DNA of 5,626 nucleotides from Burkholderiales bacterium (lineage in GTDB: Bacteria > Pseudomonadota > Gammaproteobacteria > Burkholderiales > Burkholderiaceae_C), in NCBI GenBank assembly GCA_013205525.1, contig JABMMR010000136.1, positions 1-5,626 of the forward strand, given 5' to 3'. The notes beneath the pieces are model-generated. The model was not told where the DNA came from, searched no databases, and saw only the letters and a list, made by a program, of their open reading frames with translations. Positions 1 to 5,390 of this stretch are shown here, piece by piece. Both the position numbers and the translations under genes were made by a program. The first letter of the stretch is position 1. Every line of letters begins with the position of its first letter.

Positions 1-2
1 CA

Positions 3-335
3 GGCAACGATTTTTCTGGCTTAAAGACGATGGCTTCGCCGGGAATACAAGTTGATTACGAGACAACTCGCATTTATGTTGCGGCTACAGCCAGGCTCTA
101 TAGCGCCCAAGGCCTCAACCACGACTTCGCCTCGGCGCGAGCGGGATTCTCTTTTTACGAGGTGGACTACGACCAAACGCAGCCATGGTTTATCTTAGAG
201 GTCAGGCGCATGCGAGGGCTCACGGATAAGACCGAAGTCACGCCCATGCTGCGGCTGATTCATAACCGCTATTTCGTTGAACTCGGGGTGAACAACGCAT
301 CCCAAGCTCGAATGAATTTCATGTATATTTTTTGA
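3..335 (+). CDS. Outer-membrane beta-barrel-like protein, C-terminal part (5' end outside window)
   Basis: The reading frame is open from the first bases of the window and ends at TGA 333-335, so the gene is truncated by the window edge. The Met at position 30 is probably internal. The visible 110 residues alternate polar and hydrophobic residues in short stretches (for example TRIYVAATARLYS and NRYFVELGVN) and end in MNFMYIF. An aromatic C-terminal Phe preceded by alternating hydrophobics is the classic signature recognised by the Bam machinery for outer-membrane beta-barrels. I therefore infer an outer-membrane protein, possibly a channel or receptor. I do not recognise the specific family. 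It lies 14 nt upstream of a periplasmic metal-binding protein gene and probably shares its transcript, which would suit a role in metal passage or export. A plain hypothetical protein with beta-rich structure is the alternative. Confidence 0.7.
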   Translation, partial: GNDFSGLKTMASPGIQVDYETTRIYVAATARLYSAQGLNHDFASARAGFSFYEVDYDQTQPWFILEVRRMRGLTDKTEVTPMLRLIHNRYFVELGVNNASQARMNFMYIF

Positions 336-337
336 AT

Positions 338-342
338 AGGAG
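338..342 (+). promoter_or_regulatory. Ribosome binding site AGGAG for the MerP-like gene
   Basis: AGGAG lies 7 nt before the ATG at 350. It decides the start against an in-frame TTG at 332, which has no comparable site and would put MNRSIR in front of a normal signal peptide. Confidence 0.75.
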
Positions 343-349
343 TATCCGA

Positions 350-676
350 ATGAAGAAAATCTGTATCGCCTTGGCAATGGCTTTAGCGGCGCTTTCCTCC
401 ACAGCCGCCACCAGTATCAAGTTCACCGTTAACGGAATGGTTTGCTCTTTCTGCGCGCAAGGTATCGAAAAACGTCTCTCCAAGATGGGTGTAACCAAAG
501 ACGTCTTCGTAGACCTAAAAAAGAAAACTGTCGCAGTTGAAGCAAAGGACGGTCAGACACTTGACGCTAAAGCCATCTCCGCAGAAATCGTTGACGCTGG
601 CTACGACGTGGTCAAGATCGAGACGGTGCTGCAATCGGTTGCCGAGATCAAGGCTGAATTGAAAGGCCGTAAATGA
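350..676 (+). CDS. Periplasmic heavy-metal-associated (HMA) domain protein, MerP-like
   Basis: This 108-residue protein begins with a typical Sec signal peptide: MKK, a hydrophobic core at about residues 4-15, and likely cleavage around STAA-TS at residues 17-22. The mature part is one HMA fold. It carries the metal-binding loop GMVCSFC at residues 29-35, with Cys32 and Cys35 as expected ligands, and a C-terminal strand region around DAGYDVVKIE. Members of this family bind one soft metal ion (mercury in MerP, copper in others) through the two Cys and pass it to a membrane partner. The motif has Val and Phe where classical MerP has Thr and usually Ala, so the metal should not be assumed to be mercury. 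The start is fixed by AGGAG 7 nt upstream. The stop overlaps the next gene's start (ATGA), which suggests translational coupling to the MerT-like transporter. Confidence 0.88.
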   Translation: MKKICIALAMALAALSSTAATSIKFTVNGMVCSFCAQGIEKRLSKMGVTKDVFVDLKKKTVAVEAKDGQTLDAKAISAEIVDAGYDVVKIETVLQSVAEIKAELKGRK

Positions 677-1071
677 GTCCCGACGGTATGGCTGAATCCC
701 GAGGCGGACTATGGTCCTCTTTGGCCAGCTTATTTGCAAGTTCAAGTACGCTGGTGTGCTGCGCAATCCCCGCTTTGCTTGTGGCCCTTGGAGCGGGAGC
801 AGCACTTTCGTCCCTGGTGTCCCTATTTCCGCAGGTAGTCTGGTTGAGCGAGCATAAGGAGCAACTGTTTGGTTTGGCGGGCTTGATGATGATTGGCAGC
901 GGCGCATTGCAGTGGCGTAACCGCAGTGCACCGTGCCCCATCGATCCAGCCTTGCGCGACGCTTGCTTAAAGACTCGCAAGACCGCCAGTACCGTTTATG
1001 CGGCCAGCGTTGTGCTCTATCTTATTGGTGGCTGGTTCGCGTTCATACAGCCATGGCTTAGCGAGATTTAG
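673..1071 (+). CDS. MerT-like inner-membrane metal transport protein
   Basis: This 132-residue protein has three likely membrane helices: about residues 27-52, 65-81 and 106-126. The first helix holds adjacent Cys29-Cys30 followed by AIP. The loop after the second helix has Cys88 and Cys98 in the form PCPxxPxxxxxC, before a KTRK stretch. A Cys-Cys pair in helix 1 plus a second Cys pair in the loop between helices 2 and 3 is the layout of MerT, which receives Hg(II) from MerP and carries it to the cytoplasm. Here the overlapping upstream gene encodes the MerP-like partner, so the two most likely act as a pair. No mercuric reductase or MerR is visible, and the substrate could be another soft metal. 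The ATG at 673 sits inside the ATGA overlap. A second in-frame ATG at 688 would shorten the protein by 5 residues and is less likely. Confidence 0.8.
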   Translation: MSPDGMAESRGGLWSSLASLFASSSTLVCCAIPALLVALGAGAALSSLVSLFPQVVWLSEHKEQLFGLAGLMMIGSGALQWRNRSAPCPIDPALRDACLKTRKTASTVYAASVVLYLIGGWFAFIQPWLSEI

Positions 1072-1079
1072 GTGCCGCC

Positions 1080-1379
1080 ATGACCAAAGCTTACTTTGTA
1101 GGAAACATAAAAATAACCAATCCAGAGGCATATTCTGAATATCAAAAGCATGTGCCCAAAACCATCTCAGACTTTGGAGGATGCTATTTGGTTCGGGGTG
1201 GGATGACGACTCAAATTGAAGGCGACAGCCTAGGGGATCGAAATGTAGTTTTAGAATTTCCTAGCCGAGCACAAGCTGAAGCTTGGTACCAAAGCGATGC
1301 TTATCAATCGATCATTCATCATCGAAAAGACAACTCAACAGGAACTCTGCTTTTGGTAGATGGCTACAGCCTCAGCTAA
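1080..1379 (+). CDS. DUF1330 family protein
   Basis: The 99-residue protein fits the DUF1330 family (dimeric alpha/beta-barrel fold) over its full length. It starts with a KAYFVGNIKITNPEAY-type strand, continues with LVRGG at residues 37-41, has an IEG turn at 46-48, VVLEFPS at 56-62, an AxAWYxSxAYQ helix at about 66-76, and ends in LLLVDGY. Members are small cytoplasmic proteins of the dimeric ferredoxin-like type. Their reaction is not established. The start lies 8 nt after the MerT-like stop, with AGGTG 5 nt before the ATG, so it is probably co-transcribed with the metal genes, although a functional link is not shown. Its sequence is visibly more A/T-rich than the two genes before it, which may mean a separate origin. 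Confidence 0.85.
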   Translation: MTKAYFVGNIKITNPEAYSEYQKHVPKTISDFGGCYLVRGGMTTQIEGDSLGDRNVVLEFPSRAQAEAWYQSDAYQSIIHHRKDNSTGTLLLVDGYSLS

Positions 1380-1472
1380 TCTATCAGCCTTACAAGAAAT
1401 AAATCTTCTGCCTAGCTACCCTGCCCAGCCCTCATGCGTAAAAGTGCACTGCAGGCCTCAGTTCACATTCCC

Positions 1473-1481
1473 TGCTATATA
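1473..1481 (+). promoter_or_regulatory. Possible extended -10 promoter element for the 93-residue protein gene
   Basis: TGCTATATA matches an extended -10 (TGnTATAAT) with one mismatch in the hexamer, and it sits in the only A/T-rich stretch of the 1380-1575 gap. No -35 hexamer lies at 16-18 nt upstream. Transcription from here would leave a leader of roughly 90 nt before the ATG at 1576. The rest of this gap shows no clear terminator, RNA gene or repeat to me. Confidence 0.2.
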
Positions 1482-1575
1482 TTAAAATTAAACATACTTG
1501 TCTTGACTAACAGGGCAAGCCTCCTTGGGTCGGGAAACCGGTGTCGATGTTGATTCATTAGAAGGGCGGGACGTC

Positions 1576-1857
1576 ATGAGTAAACGATTTTTTAGGTGGG
1601 TTGAAACATGGGTCGAGGAAAACATTCTTCCTGGTGCCAATCCCGATATCGAAAGCCACGAAGTAAAGGCAAAGCGGCTGACCGAAAAACTGTTCGCTGA
1701 AGCGGTTACTGTCGGCTTCACGACCTCCGAGTCCGAGGAGGAGCGGGAGCGAGTTCTACCCTTGGTACTGGCTGCTGTATCGGACAGCACCGACTTTGAT
1801 ATCGATGCCTATCGCCTCAAGTCGGAACTCGCGAATGAAAATGAAGATGGCGATTGA
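1576..1857 (+). CDS. Small acidic protein of unknown function (93 aa)
   Basis: I do not recognise a firm family. The protein starts MSKRFFRWVETWVEENILPG, continues with a charged helix around residues 26-44 (KAKRLTEKLFAEAV), an acidic stretch SESEEERERV at about 50-59, and an acidic tail ENEDGD. No signal peptide or membrane segment is visible, so it is probably cytoplasmic and largely helical. The layout of an N-terminal W-x-x-x-W-rich helix followed by a LTEKLFAEA-type helix faintly recalls DUF768-type small proteins of proteobacteria, but I would not assign it. The ATG at 1576 is preferred because AAGGG at 1562-1566 lies 9 nt before it. The frame stays open upstream to a TTG at 1525, which has no ribosome site. 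The gene stands alone and ends 37 nt before the stop of the converging hydrolase gene. Confidence 0.6.
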   Translation: MSKRFFRWVETWVEENILPGANPDIESHEVKAKRLTEKLFAEAVTVGFTTSESEEERERVLPLVLAAVSDSTDFDIDAYRLKSELANENEDGD

Positions 1858-1894
1858 GCCGCGTTTTTAGTTTGTTTAAGGCTAGTGCATTTGC

Positions 1895-2647
1895 TTACTC
1901 AACCCACTCAAGGTCATGAAAATTAAATCCACATTCAACAGTGGGTTTGATGATGGCGAAATAGGGTGAAACATCAAAGTCTCTTGGCGTGAGAAGCGAG
2001 TAATGTCTGGGTTTGAAAGCTGTAGGCTGGAAAGCGTAGCCCTTAGCTAACATGCCATCATGCTTTAGTTGCAAGGGTAGTATGGGGTAACGGATGCTTT
2101 GAAAAGCCTGTGCAATCAGCGTGGAGCAAATGGCTAGTGTTGGGTCTCCGCTGCCCAAAGAGAGCAGTTGTCTTCGAAATCTTGTGGGTACTGGCGGCGC
2201 GGGAAATAAATACCTAGCGAGATCAAACACATTGTGCAAATCGTACTGGTAACCAATTTTCGAGATCGCGGCCTGTGACACTGCGATGCGTTCTTCATGG
2301 CTTAGACCAATAGGCCTGCAAATTCTGGTGTGTAGGTTGGCAAATTTTTCAAGTCCAATGCTGCGAACACCATGGACAGTGTCAGCGTCAACAAGGCAAT
2401 GGTCTGATGGCAAGTTGTTTGACGAATCCAAACCAACATAAAGCGCCGCATGCGACCAAGTTGATTGTGTAAGGTATTTGATGGCGGTGCTGAGTCTGGT
2501 ATTGCCTTCAACCAAGAGCACATCGCCCGGGCGCAAGGTGGCCTGAAGATGCAAGGGGTTGGAGGGAGGCGCTGTACCCTTGATCTCTATTTCTTTGCTC
2601 AGATACGTGGCTAACAATTTGCCGATTGACCTTGCGACTCTGTTCAT
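1895..2647 (-). CDS. Lipo-like YiiX/YebB-type NlpC/P60 family cysteine hydrolase
   Basis: This 250-residue protein belongs to the circularly permuted NlpC/P60 (papain-like) hydrolases often annotated as lipo-like or YiiX-like. It has LRPGDVLLVEG at residues 38-48, WSHAALYVG at 64-72 with His66 as the catalytic His, an acidic strand LVDAD at 85-89, YQYD at 133-136, and AICSTLIAQAF at 172-182 with Cys174 as the nucleophile. His-before-Cys order marks the permuted type. It ends in a PRDFDVSPYFAI block typical of the proteobacterial subgroup. Substrates are unproven; the fold cleaves amide or thioester bonds in peptides or lipids. The N-terminus has no convincing signal peptide or lipobox, although residues 1-24 could form an amphipathic helix. 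The gene lies 48 nt downstream of the DUF3429 gene on the same strand and is probably the last gene of that operon. Confidence 0.88.
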   Translation of the reverse strand: MNRVARSIGKLLATYLSKEIEIKGTAPPSNPLHLQATLRPGDVLLVEGNTRLSTAIKYLTQSTWSHAALYVGLDSSNNLPSDHCLVDADTVHGVRSIGLEKFANLHTRICRPIGLSHEERIAVSQAAISKIGYQYDLHNVFDLARYLFPAPPVPTRFRRQLLSLGSGDPTLAICSTLIAQAFQSIRYPILPLQLKHDGMLAKGYAFQPTAFKPRHYSLLTPRDFDVSPYFAIIKPTVECGFNFHDLEWVE

Positions 2648-2654
2648 ACATCGA

Positions 2655-2660
2655 CCCTTT
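2655..2660 (-). promoter_or_regulatory. Ribosome binding site AAAGGG for the lipo-like hydrolase
   Basis: AAAGGG on the minus strand sits 7 nt before the ATG at 2647. This favours that start over the in-frame GTG at 2677, which would add ten residues unlike the family and lacks such a site. Confidence 0.6.
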
Positions 2661-2695
2661 ACTTTGCATGTTGTCACCGGTTGACTCTGAAGGGG

Positions 2696-3127
2696 TCATA
2701 GGCTGACAACTAAACAGGCAAGACTTGCCGTGGTGGTTAAAAACAATCGCATGGGTAGCCAGTGTCTTAGACCATATATAGGATAAATTTTGGCGTCAAT
2801 GATGAGGCAGACCCATAGCAAGGCGGTTATGAGCACTAAGCCTAAATCTGGATTGAGAATCATACTGATCCATGCAATCAAACTGGGCATTACGCCCCAA
2901 ATCAAATACATCCCATTAGGATTTTCATCCCGCATGGTCAGTCCCCAGTGAATGGCTCCTAGAAAACTGGAAATACTGGCTCCATATGCCAGCAAGCCCA
3001 AGAGGATGATGTCTTTATAAGAAGAGGGCATAGCAAAGCTCGAGCCCGCTAAAACGATAAAAGGAATGAGGCCAGCTATACCCAGTTTGAATGCTGTGGG
3101 GGAGATTGTTTTCTTATCGGTTTCCAT
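2696..3127 (-). CDS. DUF3429 family integral membrane protein
   Basis: The 143-residue protein is almost wholly hydrophobic, with five likely membrane helices at about residues 13-32, 39-65, 73-91, 94-117 and 126-142. It shows the DUF3429 hallmarks FLGAIHWG (55-62), a Trp-Gly-Val-x-Pro stretch in helix 3 (77-81), and an Asp-Ala-Lys block followed by a Pro/Arg-Leu stretch at the end (111-130). The function of the family is unknown; inner-membrane location is inferred from the helices. I chose the ATG at 3127 because GGGG at 3133-3136 lies 5 nt upstream and because an upstream TTG at 3166 would add a polar tail and overlap the previous gene. The gap to the previous stop is only 10 nt, which points to co-transcription. 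Confidence 0.85.
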   Translation of the reverse strand: METDKKTISPTAFKLGIAGLIPFIVLAGSSFAMPSSYKDIILLGLLAYGASISSFLGAIHWGLTMRDENPNGMYLIWGVMPSLIAWISMILNPDLGLVLITALLWVCLIIDAKIYPIYGLRHWLPMRLFLTTTASLACLVVSL

Positions 3128-3137
3128 AATTACCCCA

Positions 3138-3653
3138 TCAATCGAATGACTGTGACAGCGGATCAAAGCAGCGGGTCAGCGCGACAGGCATCTGTGGCGC
3201 TTGTTGCTCAATGTAGTTTCTAATGTAAGGAGCAGCTGTCCAAGGCTGTGTGTAGCCACTCCACACTGCGTTAGGCACTATAAGTGTTTGACTGTTCGTT
3301 GTTTGAATAAGTACAACTGCAGGAAGAAGGTCTTTAAATTCAACCTCAGCCAAGGTCCATGATTCCATAGCCCAAACTCCTGCAATAACTGCGGTTTGTG
3401 AACTTGGCGGACTGTAATTTCTTATAAGGGATTCAGCGATCTGATATTTTTCATCTTTGGGTGACAGGCGAGTCACGGCATTGCATGTTCTGCTTACCCG
3501 GTTCCACCGGTTATTGATAGCACCAAGAAAATCTACTGGCTTGTTGTCGATGAACAGCAATGTGCCATTTTCATTTGTGGTCCAGTGAACATGGATGGAA
3601 ATGACAGCCAGAAGTGTCAATGCAAGAAGAGTCAAATATGCATTTCTTTTCAT
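3138..3653 (-). CDS. Conserved-looking membrane-anchored or secreted protein of unknown function (171 aa)
   Basis: I do not recognise a named family. The N-terminus MKRNAYLTLLALTLLAVISI is a basic start followed by a hydrophobic stretch of about 15 residues, which fits an uncleaved signal anchor or a signal peptide without a clear cleavage site. The remaining 145 residues are soluble and would lie in the periplasm. They contain two Cys, Cys57 and Cys162, that could form a disulfide. They are rich in Trp (WAMESWTLAEVEF, VWSGYTQPW) and contain LLPAVVLIQT near the middle, which suggests a folded beta-rich domain. The gene lies 28 nt after the small Cys-rich gene and 10 nt before the DUF3429 gene, and these spacings suggest one operon. 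The ribosome site upstream of the ATG at 3653 is poor, so translation may depend on coupling. Confidence 0.7.
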   Translation of the reverse strand: MKRNAYLTLLALTLLAVISIHVHWTTNENGTLLFIDNKPVDFLGAINNRWNRVSRTCNAVTRLSPKDEKYQIAESLIRNYSPPSSQTAVIAGVWAMESWTLAEVEFKDLLPAVVLIQTTNSQTLIVPNAVWSGYTQPWTAAPYIRNYIEQQAPQMPVALTRCFDPLSQSFD

Positions 3654-3681
3654 GACGACTATAGGAATGGCACAAGCTCAC

Positions 3682-3861
3682 TCAAAGTGGGTTTTCAATT
3701 TCATCAGAGTGAGTATTTAAGTCAGAAATTGGCTTCGAGAGTTCATTGCTGGGTTTTGGCATCGACATTTTTTCGCCATCCCATACCTGTCCGCACCAAC
3801 ACACTCCTTCCGCATTGATGATGCAAGTTCCTGTTCCGCAACATCTTGGATCGTCTGTCAT
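3682..3861 (-). CDS. Small cysteine-rich protein (59 aa)
   Basis: A short frame begins MTDDPRCCGTG and ends in ENPL before TGA. Cys7-Cys8, Cys13, Cys21 and Cys23 lie within 17 residues (CC-x4-C-x7-C-x-C), followed by GQVWDGEKM at 24-32. The second half (33-59) is polar, acidic and probably disordered. The dense N-terminal Cys block with CWCGQ suggests metal binding (Zn or Fe-S) or redox activity. From memory, short proteins with CCGTG…C…CWCGQ-W-x-G occur in Burkholderiales, but I cannot name a family. GGA lies just before the ATG at 3861, with a run of A between them. The gene fills the gap between its neighbours, 27 nt after the TIGR03643 gene and 28 nt before the 171-residue protein, on the same strand. 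It is below usual length cut-offs and easily missed. Opposite-strand frames here show no protein-like features. Confidence 0.72.
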   Translation of the reverse strand: MTDDPRCCGTGTCIINAEGVCWCGQVWDGEKMSMPKPSNELSKPISDLNTHSDEIENPL

Positions 3862-3888
3862 TTTTTTCCAATCTTAAATTTACTGAGG

Positions 3889-4179
3889 TTAACAATTCGC
3901 ACGTCTGTGGTCAGCTATGGCGTGATCTGAAAATTTCATTTCAGGCGAGCGGAGTGCACGGTGCTTGGTCGCTTTACCCTTCATTCTTTTTCGCCACAAT
4001 TTAAAAGAATCAGGCTTGAGCTCGGACCGCATTATTTTGATGACTTCAGATTCACTGACACCCATGCGTTCCATGATTGTTTCAAACGTCGTTCTGTCTT
4101 CCCAAGCCATTTGAATCACAGCTGAGATGTCCCCAGCGCTTAGTTTTTTGATGGCCACAGATGTTTTGAGGCGAGGCAT
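3889..4179 (-). CDS. TIGR03643 (DUF2805) family protein
   Basis: The 96-residue protein has the core of this family: an acidic-aromatic helix IQMAWEDRTTFETI at about residues 22-35, a helix-turn-helix-like GVSESEVIKIMRSEL at 40-54, then KPDSFKLWRKRMKGKATKH at 55-73. The first parts resemble a sigma-factor or DNA-binding HTH, and the second half is strongly basic, so nucleic-acid binding is possible but unproven. Family members are commonly found beside photolyase/cryptochrome genes, as here. The ATG overlaps the photolyase stop by one base (TAATG), with AGGA at 4191-4194, 11 nt upstream, so translation is probably coupled. The last 15 residues (after residue 80) are His/Arg-rich and not recognisable. 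I am confident of the family and not of the role. Confidence 0.87.
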   Translation of the reverse strand: MPRLKTSVAIKKLSAGDISAVIQMAWEDRTTFETIMERMGVSESEVIKIMRSELKPDSFKLWRKRMKGKATKHRALRSPEMKFSDHAIADHRRANC

Positions 4180-5342
4180 TAAAAATTAAATCCTAATTGT
4201 TGTTCTGAGTTCGTCTTTGTTGATTTGGTCTTAGTTGCGCGAGGTGTTGTCTTGCGAGAAGCATGTTTTTCGATAACAGCTTCTTTTCCCTTACGCACTT
4301 CAGTTGTTTTTCGAAGGGCATGCAGTTTATGTTTGGATTCACGCGTGGCAGTTGCAAGATCGACTACAGGCATTGCAAGCTCGAAGCCATCCTTAACTCC
4401 AACAGAATGCTGTAATTCGACTGGCATTTTCCACGGCTCAAACAGCCAAGTGTTTGGAATTTGGCGCATAGCTGGAAGCCAGCGCCGAACAAATATGCCT
4501 TTAGGGTCGTGATCTTGAGCTTGCTTGATGGGGTTGTAAACCCGCGTTGTGTTGATACCCGTTGTGCCAGATTGCATTTGCAACTGGCTCCAGTGGATGC
4601 CGGGTTCATAGTCTAAAAACTGTGTGGCCAGCCATTCACCTACAGGGCGCCAATGCAGCCAAAGAGGATAAGCCGCCACTGAGACAAGCATGGCGCGCAT
4701 ACGAAAGTTAAGCCATCCGGTTTCTCTGAGCATGGTGACAGAGGCGTCCACCATCGGCCAGCCGATACGGGCTTCTTTAAGCGCTTCAAATTTTTCAAAA
4801 TCAAAGTCTTGTTCACGCAGGTCATCGTACCCGCGATGCATATTGCGCCACTCAATGGCGGGTTCACTCTCTAATTTTTGAATGAAATGGCAATGCCAAT
4901 AAAGGCGGCTGGTGAACGCAGTCAGTCCAGCGCGATGGCGGCTGGCAGTTGATGGAAGTTGCGTAATGTGTGCCCGGGTCTGCTGCACCACTTCTCGCAT
5001 ACTGATGCATCCGTAAGCCAAATAAGCAGAAAGTCGAGAGCACGCATCTGGCGCAGACAAAGGGGAGGAGATACCACCTCGGTAGCCCAAGCTGCGAGCG
5101 TTCAGAAAATTGTGCAGTGTTTCTAATGCTTGTTTGCGTCCTCCCATTTGTCGCTTAGGTGGGTTGTGCCGCAAATGGAGCGGGGCGGACATGACAAAGG
5201 GTGCAGGAGGTGGTGGACGCCAAAAAGTCAATGATTCAAAATCTTGCATGGGTGAAGCCATATGCTTCTCCCATTCGCCTTGCCATAAGTTACGGTTTTT
5301 GAGTCGACGCACCACCCCAAACTGTACAAACTCTCGCCACAT
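4179..5342 (-). CDS. FAD-binding half of the photolyase/cryptochrome (387-codon open frame after the TAG)
   Basis: This is the open frame left downstream of the stop; the first Met after the TAG is at 5342. It contains the FAD-binding domain in order: GVVRRLKNR (9-17), AYLAYGCISMREV (106-118), SRLYWHCHFIQKLESEP (145-161), a GWPMVDA block (194-200), TGWLNFRMR (208-216), QMQSGTTGIN (255-264), YNPIKQ (269-274) and FVRRWLP (284-290). QMQSGTTGIN replaces the QWxxGxGxD pattern common in CPD photolyases, and to my recollection this marks a separate clade of the family. The last 45 residues are rich in Lys, Arg and Thr, ending in QQLGFNF. The ATG has no good ribosome site, so this part alone is probably not made efficiently, and it lacks most of the antenna domain. 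It is part of the interrupted gene and not an independent one. Confidence 0.6.
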   Translation of the reverse strand: MWREFVQFGVVRRLKNRNLWQGEWEKHMASPMQDFESLTFWRPPPPAPFVMSAPLHLRHNPPKRQMGGRKQALETLHNFLNARSLGYRGGISSPLSAPDACSRLSAYLAYGCISMREVVQQTRAHITQLPSTASRHRAGLTAFTSRLYWHCHFIQKLESEPAIEWRNMHRGYDDLREQDFDFEKFEALKEARIGWPMVDASVTMLRETGWLNFRMRAMLVSVAAYPLWLHWRPVGEWLATQFLDYEPGIHWSQLQMQSGTTGINTTRVYNPIKQAQDHDPKGIFVRRWLPAMRQIPNTWLFEPWKMPVELQHSVGVKDGFELAMPVVDLATATRESKHKLHALRKTTEVRKGKEAVIEKHASRKTTPRATKTKSTKTNSEQQLGFNF

Positions 5343-5387
5343 AACGCCGTTAGTTTGGCACCATGCGCCAACCTTAAGGTCACGGGC

Positions 5388-5390
5388 CTA
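5388..5390 (-). other. In-frame TAG (amber) codon interrupting the photolyase
   Basis: The minus strand reads ACC TAG GCC CGT GAC. Codons on both sides encode conserved family residues in one frame. A G at the third position is the only change needed from a Tyr codon, TAC or TAT. The site also forms CCTAGG at 5387-5392; the core CTAG tetramer is usually rare in bacterial genes. Confidence 0.85.

Noticed and set aside
515..980. Two overlapping minus-strand frames across the MerP-like and MerT-like genes
   Set aside because: Both are shadows of the plus-strand genes, which have clear signal peptide, Cys motifs and membrane helices.
1394..1407. Short inverted repeat (AAGA…TCTT) after the DUF1330 gene as a terminator
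   Set aside because: A four-base A/T-rich stem without a following T run is too weak for an intrinsic terminator.
1488..1790. 100-residue minus-strand frame opposite the acidic orphan
   Set aside because: The Ser/Thr/Arg-rich composition is typical of an antisense shadow. The plus-strand frame has a ribosome site and a more natural composition.
1858..1894. Bidirectional terminator between the converging genes
   Set aside because: A T run is present after GCCGCG, but I find no matching G/C-rich stem, so I do not call it.
2508..2699. 63-residue minus-strand frame whose ATG overlaps the DUF3429 stop as ATGA
   Set aside because: It overlaps the start of the lipo-like hydrolase gene in another frame. 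The hydrolase frame carries the conserved LRPGDVLLVEG motif through the shared bases, whereas this frame has low-complexity, unrecognisable sequence.
3585..3818. 77-residue plus-strand frame opposite the anchored and Cys-rich genes
   Set aside because: No recognisable features and no ribosome site. It runs antisense to two frames with better protein-like character.
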